DNA from: PFJX01 sp964466195
Lineage (GTDB): Bacteria > Pseudomonadota > Gammaproteobacteria > Burkholderiales > Thiobacillaceae
NCBI GenBank assembly: GCA_964466195.1
Contig: CAYXMQ010000001.1
Location: 124,001 to 188,000 of the forward strand
Reading direction: 5' to 3'
Length of the DNA: 64,000 nt
Of this stretch, positions 45,286-54,318 are shown one piece after another. Made by a program: the position numbers and the translations under genes. The notes under the pieces were generated by a model. The model saw only the letters and a list, made by a program, of their open reading frames with translations. It ran no database searches and was not told where the DNA came from. The stretch's first letter is position 1, and every line of letters starts with the position of its first letter.

Positions 45286-45825
45286 TTAGATCGCGAGCAA
45301 GCCCAACAGGCCCAGCACCAGCAGCACGACGCCGCCGGTGACGACGCGGCTGTCGGGCTCCTGCAGGTTCTGGCGCACTTCAAGCCGCATGCGTTCGACT
45401 TTCATGACCGCCTCGGAAGCGGGCGTAACCTCGATCTGGTAGAGGCCGTCCTGTACCGCCTGCATGAACAGCAAATGTTCCTTGAAGACCGGATTGCCGT
45501 TGGCTGTTTGCGCGGCCTTCAAGGTAATCATCAGCGGTTTGGCGACTTCGCCCGCTTTCGACAGGATGACGCTGTAACGGTCCTGCGGCGGTTTATGGTC
45601 GTCCATGTTGGGCGAGAAGCTCGCCTCAACATGCAGAATCAAGCCCGCCGGCGCCATATCCGGATGCAACGCGAAGGGCGCCGAGCGCCAAGCGCCGGCG
45701 GCGCCTTCCGTTTTGTCCAACGTGAGCATTGCGGTCTGCTTGCCGGTATAGAACTTGGCGTAGATCCAATAGGCCGGCGCCAGCAGCAGGCCGCTGACAA
45801 GCAGCAGCAAAGAGAGTGTTTTCAT
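45286..45825 (-). CDS. Hypothetical membrane protein coupled to a hybrid kinase
   Basis: This 179-residue protein has an N-terminal hydrophobic segment (MKTLSLLLLVSGLLLAPAYW) and a C-terminal one (VVTGGVVLLVLGLLGLLAI). They enclose a ~120-residue soluble, probably periplasmic domain with LHVEASFSPNMDDHKPPQDR. No family recognised. It starts inside the last codons of the hybrid histidine kinase (four-base overlap), so the two are co-translated and it may act as a signal-input or stability partner. Confidence 0.7.
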   Translation of the reverse strand: MKTLSLLLLVSGLLLAPAYWIYAKFYTGKQTAMLTLDKTEGAAGAWRSAPFALHPDMAPAGLILHVEASFSPNMDDHKPPQDRYSVILSKAGEVAKPLMITLKAAQTANGNPVFKEHLLFMQAVQDGLYQIEVTPASEAVMKVERMRLEVRQNLQEPDSRVVTGGVVLLVLGLLGLLAI

Positions 45826-47768
45826 TGATCGGGATGCTCTGAGGAAAGTGGCTTCGCGGCGGGGCCGCTCAGCAGATGGGAAAGAAAGGCGCGCAGTTTG
45901 GCGGGTTTGAGCGGTTTGTGCAGCACCGGCAGTCGGCTGGCTTGTATGGCCTGTATGGTTTCCGCCGCGGTATCGCCGGTAATCAGCGCGGCTGGAATGT
46001 CGGCGCCGAAGGCATCACGCAAGAGTTGCACTGCTTCCACGCCGGTGCGGCCATCACGCAGGCGGTAATCGCATAGGATCAGATCGGGCGCGCGGCCCAG
46101 CGCCTGCAGTTCCATGCGCACCTGCTCGGCGTCCTCGCCGGCCGCCAGCCCGACATTCCAGCGATCGAAGACTTCCACCATTGCCGCCAGTATGGCCTCG
46201 TCGTCATCGATGAAGGCCACCAGCGCCTGTTCCAGCGGCAGCAAAAAAGCGGCGGGCGCCGCGACGGCATCGGGTGGCGCGGTTACGGCTTGGCAGCGCG
46301 CGAGCGTGAACGAGAAACACGCGCCCTGGCCCGGTTCGGAGCGGACTTCTACGCGGCTGCCGAGCAAGCGCGCGAGCCGGGCGACGATGGCCAGACCGAG
46401 ACCCAGCCCCTTGTCACGATGGCGCTCGGGGTTTTCGAGCTGAAAATACTCCTCGAATATGCGTGCTTGAAACTCGTGCGGAATGCCCTTGCCGTTGTCC
46501 CACACCTCGAACCGCAACTTGTCCTGGCCGACCCGGCGTGCGCCCACCAGCACGCTGCCATGCTCGGTATAGCGCAGCGCATTGGAGATCAGGTTGGCCA
46601 GTATGCGTTCGACCAGCACCGGGTCCGAATAGCCCCATAAGCTGCTGGCCGCAAAGATCAGTCGGATCTTGCGCGCATGCGCGACAGGCAGAAACTGGCT
46701 CGCCACCTGATTGAACACCCGACTGACTGGAAAGCAGAGCGGGCGGGCTTCGACCACGCCGGCGTCCAGTTTTGACAAATCCAGCAGTGCATTGAGCAGG
46801 CTTTCCATCGCGGACGCCGAGGACTCGATATGGCGGGCGAGTCGTCCCGCTTCACCGCTCGGCGCTTGTTCGCGCAACGCCGCCACCAGCAAGGTCAAGG
46901 CGTGCAGCGGTTGCCGCAAGTCGTGGCTGGCGGCGGCGAGAAAGCGTGATTTGGCCAGAACGGCCGCTTCCGCGGCCAGTTTCTGACCGAGTAATTCGGC
47001 GGTGGCTTCCTGCACCTTCAGCGTGAGATTGCGCTGATTCTCTTCCAGCGCCTGCGCCATGCGGTTGACGCCGCGCTCGAGCAGGCCGATTTCGCCCTGC
47101 GAAGTTTCCGGCGTGCGCTCGGCCAGATTGCCATTGGCTAGCTGCGCCACGGTTTTGGTGATGTCGAGCAACGGCCGGCTCACCCCGCCGGATAGTCGCC
47201 AGGCCAGCAACAGCGCGAACAGTATGGCGATCAGCGCGGTGGCGGACGCGGCCAGGCCGGCCTGCGAACGCGTCAATTCAATTGGTGCGCGGCTCAGGCT
47301 GACCACCAGAAAATGTTTGGGCCGGTCAGCCTCGGGCAGGTCGAGATAGGGGTCCGCTTCAACCGGCGCGGGCAGATGCACCGCCTGTGAAAAAAACAGC
47401 ATCGGCCCTGCGCGCCAACGCGCCGGTGGCGCGCTTCCGGTCAGCGCGGGCAACGCACGTGACGGGCCGCTCAGCAGCAGCCAGTGGGCGCCGTCAGTCA
47501 CTGCGGCCGCTTCGATACGGCGGAAACCGCGTTCGTAATCGAGCAGGCGCTTGACCGGCGGCAGGTTGCCGGAAAACAGGTCGAACGCCACTGCGTCGGC
47601 AAGCAGTTTGGCGCTGTCGCGTCCCTGCCGCTCCAGCGACTGTTCCATTTCGTTGACGCTGCGCTGGGTGAAATAAACGGCAAACAGACCGACTGCGAGC
47701 AATAGCGGCATCAAGGCCACCGCCAGGATGCGCAAGCGCAAGTTCAAGGCGGGTTGAAAGCTGCTCAT
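45822..47768 (-). CDS. Hybrid sensor histidine kinase
   Basis: This is a 648-residue membrane kinase. A membrane segment lies at ~15-35 and a second at ~170-192, with a periplasmic sensor between. A HAMP linker follows (WRLSGGVSRPLLDITKTVAQ). The H-box is FLAAASHDLRQPLHALTLLV, and the ATPase domain has LISNALRYTEHGS, DNGKGI and KGLGLGLAIVARLARLLGS. A C-terminal receiver has FIDDDEAILAAM and the acceptor Asp in LILCDYRLRDGRTG. The ending is rich in Pro and Ser. It follows a LuxR-type response regulator gene, its likely partner. Confidence 0.9.
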   Translation of the reverse strand: MSSFQPALNLRLRILAVALMPLLLAVGLFAVYFTQRSVNEMEQSLERQGRDSAKLLADAVAFDLFSGNLPPVKRLLDYERGFRRIEAAAVTDGAHWLLLSGPSRALPALTGSAPPARWRAGPMLFFSQAVHLPAPVEADPYLDLPEADRPKHFLVVSLSRAPIELTRSQAGLAASATALIAILFALLLAWRLSGGVSRPLLDITKTVAQLANGNLAERTPETSQGEIGLLERGVNRMAQALEENQRNLTLKVQEATAELLGQKLAAEAAVLAKSRFLAAASHDLRQPLHALTLLVAALREQAPSGEAGRLARHIESSASAMESLLNALLDLSKLDAGVVEARPLCFPVSRVFNQVASQFLPVAHARKIRLIFAASSLWGYSDPVLVERILANLISNALRYTEHGSVLVGARRVGQDKLRFEVWDNGKGIPHEFQARIFEEYFQLENPERHRDKGLGLGLAIVARLARLLGSRVEVRSEPGQGACFSFTLARCQAVTAPPDAVAAPAAFLLPLEQALVAFIDDDEAILAAMVEVFDRWNVGLAAGEDAEQVRMELQALGRAPDLILCDYRLRDGRTGVEAVQLLRDAFGADIPAALITGDTAAETIQAIQASRLPVLHKPLKPAKLRAFLSHLLSGPAAKPLSSEHPDQ

Positions 47769-47827
47769 TGAGAACGGTTCATGGCATGCGATTCATAGAG
47801 CGACCTACAAAAAAGGCGATTGAGAGC

Positions 47828-48469
47828 TTACTTCTTGCTTTTGTGCAGGCTCATTTTTTGAGCAACCAATACGGCTTCGGTGCGATTGTTGACTTTCAGC
47901 AGTCGGAAAATCGCGGCCAGATGGAGTTTGATCGTGCCTTCGGTGACCTGCAAAAGATCGCCGATTTGTCGATTGCTGAGTCCTTTCGCCAATTCGCGTA
48001 AAACCTGGAGCTGGCGCAGGGTCAAGGCGTTATGGTGGCTCATTTGCTGGGGCGGAGTAGCCTCGCCAGCGGCATGCTCAATCAAACTAGGCGGCAGATA
48101 GAGGCCGCCGGCCAGTACCTGTTGCAACGCGGTCAGAATGACCTCGCTGGGCGAGGCCTTGGTGATGTAGCCTAATGCGCCTGCTGCCAGCAGCTTCTGG
48201 ATGTCTTCGAGCTGCTCGGCGGCGGACAACACCACCACCGGGATATCCGGGAAGGCGGCGCGGAAGCGGATCACGCCTTCGAGGCCGGACATCCCGGGCA
48301 TGTATAGATCCAGCAAGGCCAGATCGACTTCGCGCGCCCGATGCATCGCGGCGAAAGCGGACGGGTAGTCGAACGCTTCGATCAGCGTCACACGCCGATC
48401 CAGCTTCATCAGCACCGGTTTCACGCCCTCGCGAAACAAGGGATGGTCATCCGCCAGCAGAATTTTCAT
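47828..48469 (-). CDS. LuxR/NarL-family response regulator
   Basis: This 213-residue two-domain regulator starts at 48469 (MKILLADDHPLFREGVKPVL) after CAGGAGG. The receiver has its acceptor Asp in LALLDLYMPGMSGLEG and Lys in GYITKASPSE. The C-terminal LuxR helix-turn-helix is LTLRQLQVLRELAKGLSNRQ, continuing IGDLLQVTEGTIKLHL. It probably controls transcription on a signal from the hybrid kinase 59 bases downstream. Confidence 0.92.
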   Translation of the reverse strand: MKILLADDHPLFREGVKPVLMKLDRRVTLIEAFDYPSAFAAMHRAREVDLALLDLYMPGMSGLEGVIRFRAAFPDIPVVVLSAAEQLEDIQKLLAAGALGYITKASPSEVILTALQQVLAGGLYLPPSLIEHAAGEATPPQQMSHHNALTLRQLQVLRELAKGLSNRQIGDLLQVTEGTIKLHLAAIFRLLKVNNRTEAVLVAQKMSLHKSKK

Positions 48470-48525
48470 GCACCCTCCTGTTTTCGAATTCAACGCTGCC
48501 CGCCGCCAGCTTCAGAGCGGCAAAT

Positions 48526-49356
48526 TCAAAGCCCAAGGCGCTGCCAGATGGCCGAGGTCAACCCGGCTTGGTTCAGCGTATAGAAATGCAGGCCAGGTGC
48601 GCCGCCACGCAGCAATTTGTCGCACATGCCGGAGACGAAATCGAGGCCGAACGCCTTGATCGAGTCGGTGTCGTCGAGATAGCTCTCCATCTTGCGCGTC
48701 AGCCAACGCGGAATGTCGGCGCCGCACGCGGCGGAGAAGCGAGACAGCTGGCTGAAATTGGAGATCGGCATGATGCCCGGCACGATGGGCAGCGAGATGC
48801 CCAGCGCAGCGCAGTCGTCGACAAAATTGAAGTACGCGTCCGGATTGAAGAAATACTGCGTAATCGCCGCATTGGCGCCGGCCTCCGTCTTGCGCTTGAA
48901 ATTGAGCAGATCGTCGCGGTAACTGCGCGCTTGCGGGTGAGTTTCCGGATAGGCGGCCACTTCAATCTGAAACCAGTCGCCGGTTTCCTGGCGGATGAAG
49001 CTGACCAGTTCGTTGGCATAACGGAATTCGCCCGGCTCGGCCATGCCGGACGGCAGATCGCCGCGCAATGCGACGATATGGCGGATGCCGTGGGCGCGAT
49101 AGGTTTCCAGAATTTCACGAATGCTTTCTCGCGTCGAAGCGACGCAAGAGAGATGCGGGGCGGCAGCCAGGCCCGCCGCCTGGATGTCGAGCACGGTTTC
49201 CAATGTGCGATCGCGCGTCGAACCGCCGGCGCCGAACGTCACCGAGAAAAACTTGGGATGCAGTTGCGCCAATTGCTGACGGGTAGCGCGCAGCTTGTCC
49301 ATGCCCTCGGGCGTTTTCGGCGGGAAGAATTCGAGGCTGAAGGTGCGTTCGGTCAT
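48526..49356 (-). CDS. metF: 5,10-methylenetetrahydrofolate reductase
   Basis: MetF makes 5-methyl-THF for methionine synthesis using FAD and NADH. The 276-residue TIM-barrel protein begins MTERTFSLEFFPPKTPEGMD and has FFSVTFGAGGSTRDRTLETV, the HIVALRGDLPSGM strand, ITQYFFNPDAYFNFVDDCAA and IVPGIMPISNFSQLSRF. The C-terminal FYTLNQAGLTSAIWQRLGL is typical. Its usual neighbour ahcY is not present. Confidence 0.96.
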   Translation of the reverse strand: MTERTFSLEFFPPKTPEGMDKLRATRQQLAQLHPKFFSVTFGAGGSTRDRTLETVLDIQAAGLAAAPHLSCVASTRESIREILETYRAHGIRHIVALRGDLPSGMAEPGEFRYANELVSFIRQETGDWFQIEVAAYPETHPQARSYRDDLLNFKRKTEAGANAAITQYFFNPDAYFNFVDDCAALGISLPIVPGIMPISNFSQLSRFSAACGADIPRWLTRKMESYLDDTDSIKAFGLDFVSGMCDKLLRGGAPGLHFYTLNQAGLTSAIWQRLGL

Positions 49357-49411
49357 GGCGATATCTGCGAGAAAAGTGAAGAAAAGGGTGCCGGCCGATT
49401 CTAACCTCAGG

Positions 49412-50458
49412 CTATGCCAACACGACGCCCAGCCCCTTGCCGATAAACCAGGTTGCCGTGCCGGCCGCTGCGCCGATCAGCAACATGCGCATACCGCCGG
49501 CAAGGGCACTGCGGCCGGTGAACAAACTGAGCGCCGCGCCGACGCCAAACAGGCTGATGCCGGTGGCGAGCAGGACGCCATAGAACGCGTTGGCCCCGCT
49601 CAGCAGCAGATAGGGCAGCACCGGTAGGAATGCGCCGGCGGCAAAGGCCAGAAAGGAGCTGCCGGCCGCTCCCCACGGCGAGCCGAGTTCGTCCGGATTG
49701 AGCCCCAGTTCCTCTCGCGCCAGGGTGTCCAGCGCGCGGTCCGGATCGGCGATCAAACTTTGTGCCATGGCTTTCGCCTGCTCGGCGTCGACGCCCTTGG
49801 CCTGATAGATCAGCGCCAGCTCAGCTGCCTCCTCGACGGGATACTGATCGAGTTCTTCGCGCTCGAGCGCAATCTGATATTCATGAAATTCGCGCTGCGA
49901 GCGCATCGACACGTATTCGCCTGCCGCCATCGAAAAAGCGCCGGCCAGCAGTCCGGCCATGCCGGACAGCAGAATCATGTCGGCGCCGGCGCCAGCGCCG
50001 GCTACGCCAAGGATCAGGCTGGTATTGGAAATAAGGCCGTCATTGACGCCGAACACCGCCGCGCGCAGGTTGCCGCTGCCGGCATTCTTATGCCGCTCGC
50101 TGCGCATCTGTTCCAGGCTGGTCGGCGTGGCGTGCGGCAGCGGATGACGATACAGGCTCATGCCGCGCACTTTCATCGCCGCGAGCACGCCTTTCAACGG
50201 TCGGATGCCCAAGCGTGGCACCAGCCAGGCCACCAGGCGGGCGCGCATGTCCGGTTCGAAACTAGCGGGCGGCGGCGCGCCCAGCTTATCCAATTCAGCT
50301 AACCAGAGCGCAGCTTGCCCATCGGCCGCCTGCGCCAGTTCAAGAAACAGAATCTGGCGCGCAGAGCCCGATTCGGCGTCCGAAACGATGCGATACAGCC
50401 AGGCGGAACGTTTCTCTTCGCGCCAACTTGCTAGCGCCTGTTCGGCATTCGTGTGCAT
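49412..50458 (-). CDS. VIT1/CCC1-family membrane protein with degenerate ferritin-like N-terminus
   Basis: The protein has 348 residues from the ATG at 50458, which is a proper distance from AGGAGG; an ATG at 50464 is too close. Residues ~1-90 resemble the rubrerythrin-like domain of membrane-bound ferritins (WREEKRSAWLYRIVSDAE...), but the second iron motif, usually E-x-x-H, reads AADGQAALW. The rest is a VIT/CCC1 iron or manganese transporter with GNLRAAVFGVNDGLISNTSL and EYVSMRSQREFHEYQIALER, and three late membrane helices. Role in metal detoxification is inferred from the family. Confidence 0.85.
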   Translation of the reverse strand: MHTNAEQALASWREEKRSAWLYRIVSDAESGSARQILFLELAQAADGQAALWLAELDKLGAPPPASFEPDMRARLVAWLVPRLGIRPLKGVLAAMKVRGMSLYRHPLPHATPTSLEQMRSERHKNAGSGNLRAAVFGVNDGLISNTSLILGVAGAGAGADMILLSGMAGLLAGAFSMAAGEYVSMRSQREFHEYQIALEREELDQYPVEEAAELALIYQAKGVDAEQAKAMAQSLIADPDRALDTLAREELGLNPDELGSPWGAAGSSFLAFAAGAFLPVLPYLLLSGANAFYGVLLATGISLFGVGAALSLFTGRSALAGGMRMLLIGAAAGTATWFIGKGLGVVLA

Positions 50459-50469
50459 GGCCATGCCTC

Positions 50470-51966
50470 CTAGGAACCGACGCCACGCCGGTATTGCACG
50501 GCTTCGGCGACCTGGCCGGCGCCAATCCGTTCCGCGCCGGCCAGGTCGGCGATGCTGCGCGCGACGCGCAGCACGCGGTGGTAGGCGCGGGCGGATAAAT
50601 TGAGCCGTGCGATGGCTTGTTTCAACAAGGTCATGGCGGCTTCGTCCGGCTGGCAGTGCAGATCGATCTCCTTACCGGCCAGTTGTGCATTGGCTTTGCC
50701 CTGACGTGTGATCTGGCGGTCGCGTGCCGCCGTTACGCGCGCCCTCACCGACGCGGAGGCTTCGCCCGGGCCCGTCGCGGTCATTTCCGCTTGCGGCAGC
50801 GCGGCGACTTCAATATGCAGGTCGATGCGGTCCAGCAACGGGCCGGATATGCGGCTGCGATAGCGCGCCACCAGCTCCGGCGAGCAATGACACCGGCCGG
50901 CGGGATGGCCGAGGTAACCGCAGGGGCAGGGGTTCATCGCCGCGACGAGTTGGAACTGTGCTGGAAAATCAGCCTGCCGCGCCGCCCGTGAAATGGTGAT
51001 ACGGCCGGCCTCCATGGGCTCGCGCAAAACTTCCAGCGCCTTGCGGTCGAACTCGGGCAGTTCGTCGAGAAACAACACGCCATGCGTAGCTTGGCTGATT
51101 TCGCCCGGGCGCGGCGGGTTGCCGCCGCCGACCAGAGCGATGCCGGACGCGGTGTGGTGCGGCGAGCGGTACGGGCGCAGGCGCCAGTTTTCGCTGTGGA
51201 ACGAACCGGTCAAAGACAACACGGCCGCAGACTCGAGCGCTTCGGCCTGGGTCATCGGCGGCAAAATGCCGGGCAGGCGGCTGGCCAGCATCGACTTGCC
51301 GCTTCCCGGCGGTCCGCTCATCAGCAGCGAATGGCCGCCGGCGGCGGCGATTTCGAGCGCGCGGCGGGCATGTTGCTGGCCCTTCACGTCCGCCAGGTCG
51401 GCGTAGTCGGGCGGCGTCGTTGTTTCACGTGGAACAACGCGCGGCAAAAGCGTGCGCCCGGCCAGATGCGCGCAGACTTCGAGCAGGGAGTCGGCGGCGT
51501 AAACCTCGGCGCCTTCCGCCAGCGCTGCCTCCTCGGCGCTGGCGCGCGGCAGGATGAAGGCGCGGCCGCGGCGGGCGGCGCACATCATCATCGCCAGCGC
51601 GCCGCGGATCGGTCGCAATGCGCCGGTCAACGCCAGCTCGCCGGCGAACTCGTATTCCTGCAGTTTGTCGGCCGGCAATTGCCCGGAGGCGGCGAGCAGG
51701 CCCAGCGCGATGGGCAGGTCGAAGCGGCCCGATTCCTTTGGTAGATCGGCCGGCGCCAGATTGACGGTGATGCGGCGTTGCGGGAATTCATAGCCGGATT
51801 GCAGCAGCGCCGCGCGCACCCGATCGCGCGACTCCTTCACCTCGGCTTCGGCCAGACCGACCAGCGTGAAGGCCGGCAGGCCATTGGCGAGATGCGCCTC
51901 GACGATCACTTCCGGCGCGTCCATGCCGGCCAGCGCGCGGCTGCTAACGATGGCCAGGCTCATCAC
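50470..51966 (-). CDS. comM: ComM/YifB-type AAA+ ATPase (Mg-chelatase-like)
   Basis: This 498-residue hexameric helicase-like protein promotes branch migration during natural transformation in other bacteria. The N-terminal part starts MSLAIVSSRALAGMDAPEVI and has LAPADLPKESGRFDLPIALG. Walker A is MSGPPGSGKSMLASRLPGIL, Walker B is HGVLFLDELPEFDRKALEVL, and the zinc-like CPCGYLGHPAGRCHC is intact. A parS palindrome is embedded between the N-terminal domain and the ATPase core, encoding V-P-R-E-T. The next gene, a DUF815 ATPase, is 18 bases upstream. Confidence 0.93.
   Translation of the reverse strand: MMSLAIVSSRALAGMDAPEVIVEAHLANGLPAFTLVGLAEAEVKESRDRVRAALLQSGYEFPQRRITVNLAPADLPKESGRFDLPIALGLLAASGQLPADKLQEYEFAGELALTGALRPIRGALAMMMCAARRGRAFILPRASAEEAALAEGAEVYAADSLLEVCAHLAGRTLLPRVVPRETTTPPDYADLADVKGQQHARRALEIAAAGGHSLLMSGPPGSGKSMLASRLPGILPPMTQAEALESAAVLSLTGSFHSENWRLRPYRSPHHTASGIALVGGGNPPRPGEISQATHGVLFLDELPEFDRKALEVLREPMEAGRITISRAARQADFPAQFQLVAAMNPCPCGYLGHPAGRCHCSPELVARYRSRISGPLLDRIDLHIEVAALPQAEMTATGPGEASASVRARVTAARDRQITRQGKANAQLAGKEIDLHCQPDEAAMTLLKQAIARLNLSARAYHRVLRVARSIADLAGAERIGAGQVAEAVQYRRGVGS
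51421..51436. other. parS site inside comM
   Basis: TGTTTCACGTGGAACA, read on the - strand TGTTCCACGTGAAACA, fits the degenerate parS consensus TGTTNCACGTGAAACA exactly. It lies 21 kb from the gyrB site and 22 kb from the proposed oriC, far from the parAB genes. Confidence 0.85.
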
Positions 51967-51984
51967 CTCTCCCGTAGCGCGCCG

Positions 51985-52923
51985 TCATCGCCTGCGCTTG
52001 AGGCCTTGCCGGCCGACCCAGTCGCGCGCGAATTGCTGCGCCACGCGGCCGGAGCGGCCGCCGCGCTGGATCGCCCACTGCAGCGCCTCGCGCCGCGACG
52101 CCTCGTCCGGTTGTTGCCCATTCGCGCCGCCCAGCGCGGCGATCCAGCCGGCGACGATGGCCAGGTAGGCATCCTGGTCGAACGGGTAGAAGGTCAGAAT
52201 CAAGCCGAAGCGGTCGGACAGGGAGATTTTCTCCTCGGTGCTCTCGCCCGGCCGCACTTCTCCGCCCAGATGTTGCGCGGCTTCGTTTTCGGCAAAGAAC
52301 TCGGGCATCAGGTGGCGCCGGTTTGACGTCGCACAGATCAATACATTGGCGGGCAGGCCGGCGATGGAGCCGTCGAGTGCGGCTTTCAACGGCTTGTAGG
52401 CGGCGTCGCCGGCCTCAAACGAAAGGTCGTCGGCAAAGAGTATGAAATGGCCAGGCTGATTTTCCAGGCGCGTGGTGATGTCCGGCAGATCGATCAAGTC
52501 GTCGCGATCGACTTCCACCAGGCGCAGGCCCTTGCTGGCGTAACGCGGCAGCAAGGCTTTGACCAGCGAAGATTTACCGCAACCGCGACTGCCGGCGAGC
52601 AGCACGTTGTTGGCCGGCAGACCTTTGAGAAACTGGCGGATGTTGCGGTCAAGCAGGTCTTTTTGCTGATCGATGCCGGAAAGCGCCGACCAGGGCGGGC
52701 AATTCAGCGTGGTTACCGGCGCCAGAAAGGCCAGGCCGGCGCCGAGCCCGCTCTGCTTGCGCCAACGGCAGGCCAGCGTGCTGCGCCAATCGACGCGCCG
52801 AGGCGCAGGCGGCAGCCAGGCATCAAGGCGCGACAATAGATCGTTGCCGCGCGCGATCAACAGCGCGAGTTCCGGGTTGACCAGATAACTGGGCAGTTCG
52901 TCTTCGTTGTCTTCCATGTCCAT
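51985..52923 (-). CDS. DUF815-family AAA ATPase
   Basis: This 312-residue predicted ATPase has Walker A in LLAGSRGCGKSSLVKALLPR, a Walker B-like FILFADDLSFEAGD, a sensor region LICATSNRRHLMPEFF and SLSDRFGLILTFYPFDQDAY. These match the uncharacterised DUF815 family. The starting ATG has a second ATG one codon apart. Cytosolic; substrate unknown. It precedes comM on the same strand. Confidence 0.88.
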   Translation of the reverse strand: MDMEDNEDELPSYLVNPELALLIARGNDLLSRLDAWLPPAPRRVDWRSTLACRWRKQSGLGAGLAFLAPVTTLNCPPWSALSGIDQQKDLLDRNIRQFLKGLPANNVLLAGSRGCGKSSLVKALLPRYASKGLRLVEVDRDDLIDLPDITTRLENQPGHFILFADDLSFEAGDAAYKPLKAALDGSIAGLPANVLICATSNRRHLMPEFFAENEAAQHLGGEVRPGESTEEKISLSDRFGLILTFYPFDQDAYLAIVAGWIAALGGANGQQPDEASRREALQWAIQRGGRSGRVAQQFARDWVGRQGLKRRR

Positions 52924-53024
52924 GGCGCGGGTCCGGTAGGCGGGAAGGAGATTCTATATGTGACCCGGAGGGTCGCTTGATTCGGCCCGGCGGCCCGATC
53001 CAGCCGCCAAGCCATGATCTTTGC

Positions 53025-54266
53025 TTAACTGCGATATTCCGCGTTGATCTTGACGTAGTCGTAGGAGAAATCGCAGGTCCACACGGTGGCGACGCTATTG
53101 CCGCGGGCCAGATCGACGCGGACCGCGATTTCCGGCGCCACCATCACGCGGGCGCCTTCGGCTTCCTGGTAGGACGCCGCGCGGCCGCCGTTTTCGGCGA
53201 CCAGCACGTTGCCCAGCCAGAGGCGGATGCGCGCGACATCCAGATCGTCGATGCCGGCGTAGCCGATCGCGGCGAGTATGCGGCCGAGGTTGGGGTCGGA
53301 TGCGAAGAACGCGGTTTTCACCAGCGGCGAACGGGCGATGGCGTAGGCGACCTGTTTGCATTCGGCTTCGTCCTTGCCACCTTCTATGCGCACTTCCATG
53401 AACTTGGTCGCGCCTTCACCGTCGCGCACGATGGCCTGGGCGAGTTCGATCATGACTTCGGTGACCACGGCTTGCAGCGAGTCGAAGCGCGCATCGGCCG
53501 AATCCATGATCACCGGCGCGGCGGGCTGAGCGGAATTCGCGCCGGTCGCGATCAGGATGCAGGAATCGTTGGTCGAAGTATCGCCGTCGACGCTGATGCA
53601 GTTGAACGACTTGTTCACCGCATGCCGCAACATCGCTTCCAACGCCTCGCACGACACCGGTGCATCGGTCGCCACGAAGGACAGCATGGTGGCCATGTTC
53701 GGGTGGATCATGCCGGAGCCCTTGGCGATGCCGGTGACGCTGAATTCGACGCCGTTCAGTGCCGCCTTGCGTGTGGCGGCCTTGGCGACGATATCGGTGG
53801 TCATGATCGCCTCGGCGGCGGCGGCCCAGTTTTCGGGCTTCAGGTCGGCCAGGGCGGCGGGCAGCGCGGCGATGATCTTGTCGTGCGGCAGCGGCTCCAG
53901 AATCACGCCGGTGGAGAACGGCAGCACCTGCTCGGGCTTGATGTTCAGGTTTTCCGCGACCGCGGCGCAGGTTTCACGCGCCCGCCGCAGGCCGTCTTCG
54001 CCGGTGCCGGCGTTGGCGTTGCCGGTATTCACGACGAGGGCGCGAATGCCGCTTTCAGCATGCAGATGTTCCTTGCAGATCGTGACCGGCGCGGCGCAGA
54101 AGCGGTTTTGCGTGAACACGCCGACGACTTCGGAGTCTGCCGGCAGCGTGATGACCAGCACATCGCGACGGCCGGGCTTCTTGATGCCGGCGCTGGCAAT
54201 GCCGAGTTCTACCCCGGGTACGGGGCGCAGGCTGGCGGGGTCGGGAGCGGAGAGATTGACGGGCAT
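53025..54266 (-). CDS. argJ: Bifunctional ornithine acetyltransferase / N-acetylglutamate synthase
   Basis: ArgJ recycles the acetyl group in arginine synthesis, and many forms also make N-acetylglutamate. The 413-residue precursor contains the self-cleavage site in SGMIHPNMATMLSFVATDAP, where the Thr becomes the nucleophile of the beta chain. ALVVNTGNANAGTGEDGLRR is the N-terminal signature, and it ends FSYDYVKINAEYRS. Whether it is mono- or bifunctional cannot be told by eye. Confidence 0.96.
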   Translation of the reverse strand: MPVNLSAPDPASLRPVPGVELGIASAGIKKPGRRDVLVITLPADSEVVGVFTQNRFCAAPVTICKEHLHAESGIRALVVNTGNANAGTGEDGLRRARETCAAVAENLNIKPEQVLPFSTGVILEPLPHDKIIAALPAALADLKPENWAAAAEAIMTTDIVAKAATRKAALNGVEFSVTGIAKGSGMIHPNMATMLSFVATDAPVSCEALEAMLRHAVNKSFNCISVDGDTSTNDSCILIATGANSAQPAAPVIMDSADARFDSLQAVVTEVMIELAQAIVRDGEGATKFMEVRIEGGKDEAECKQVAYAIARSPLVKTAFFASDPNLGRILAAIGYAGIDDLDVARIRLWLGNVLVAENGGRAASYQEAEGARVMVAPEIAVRVDLARGNSVATVWTCDFSYDYVKINAEYRS

Positions 54267-54318
54267 GGTGGTGTGGACGAAAAGTTGAAATGTGGTGATT
54301 GTAAGTCGGCGCTGTCGG

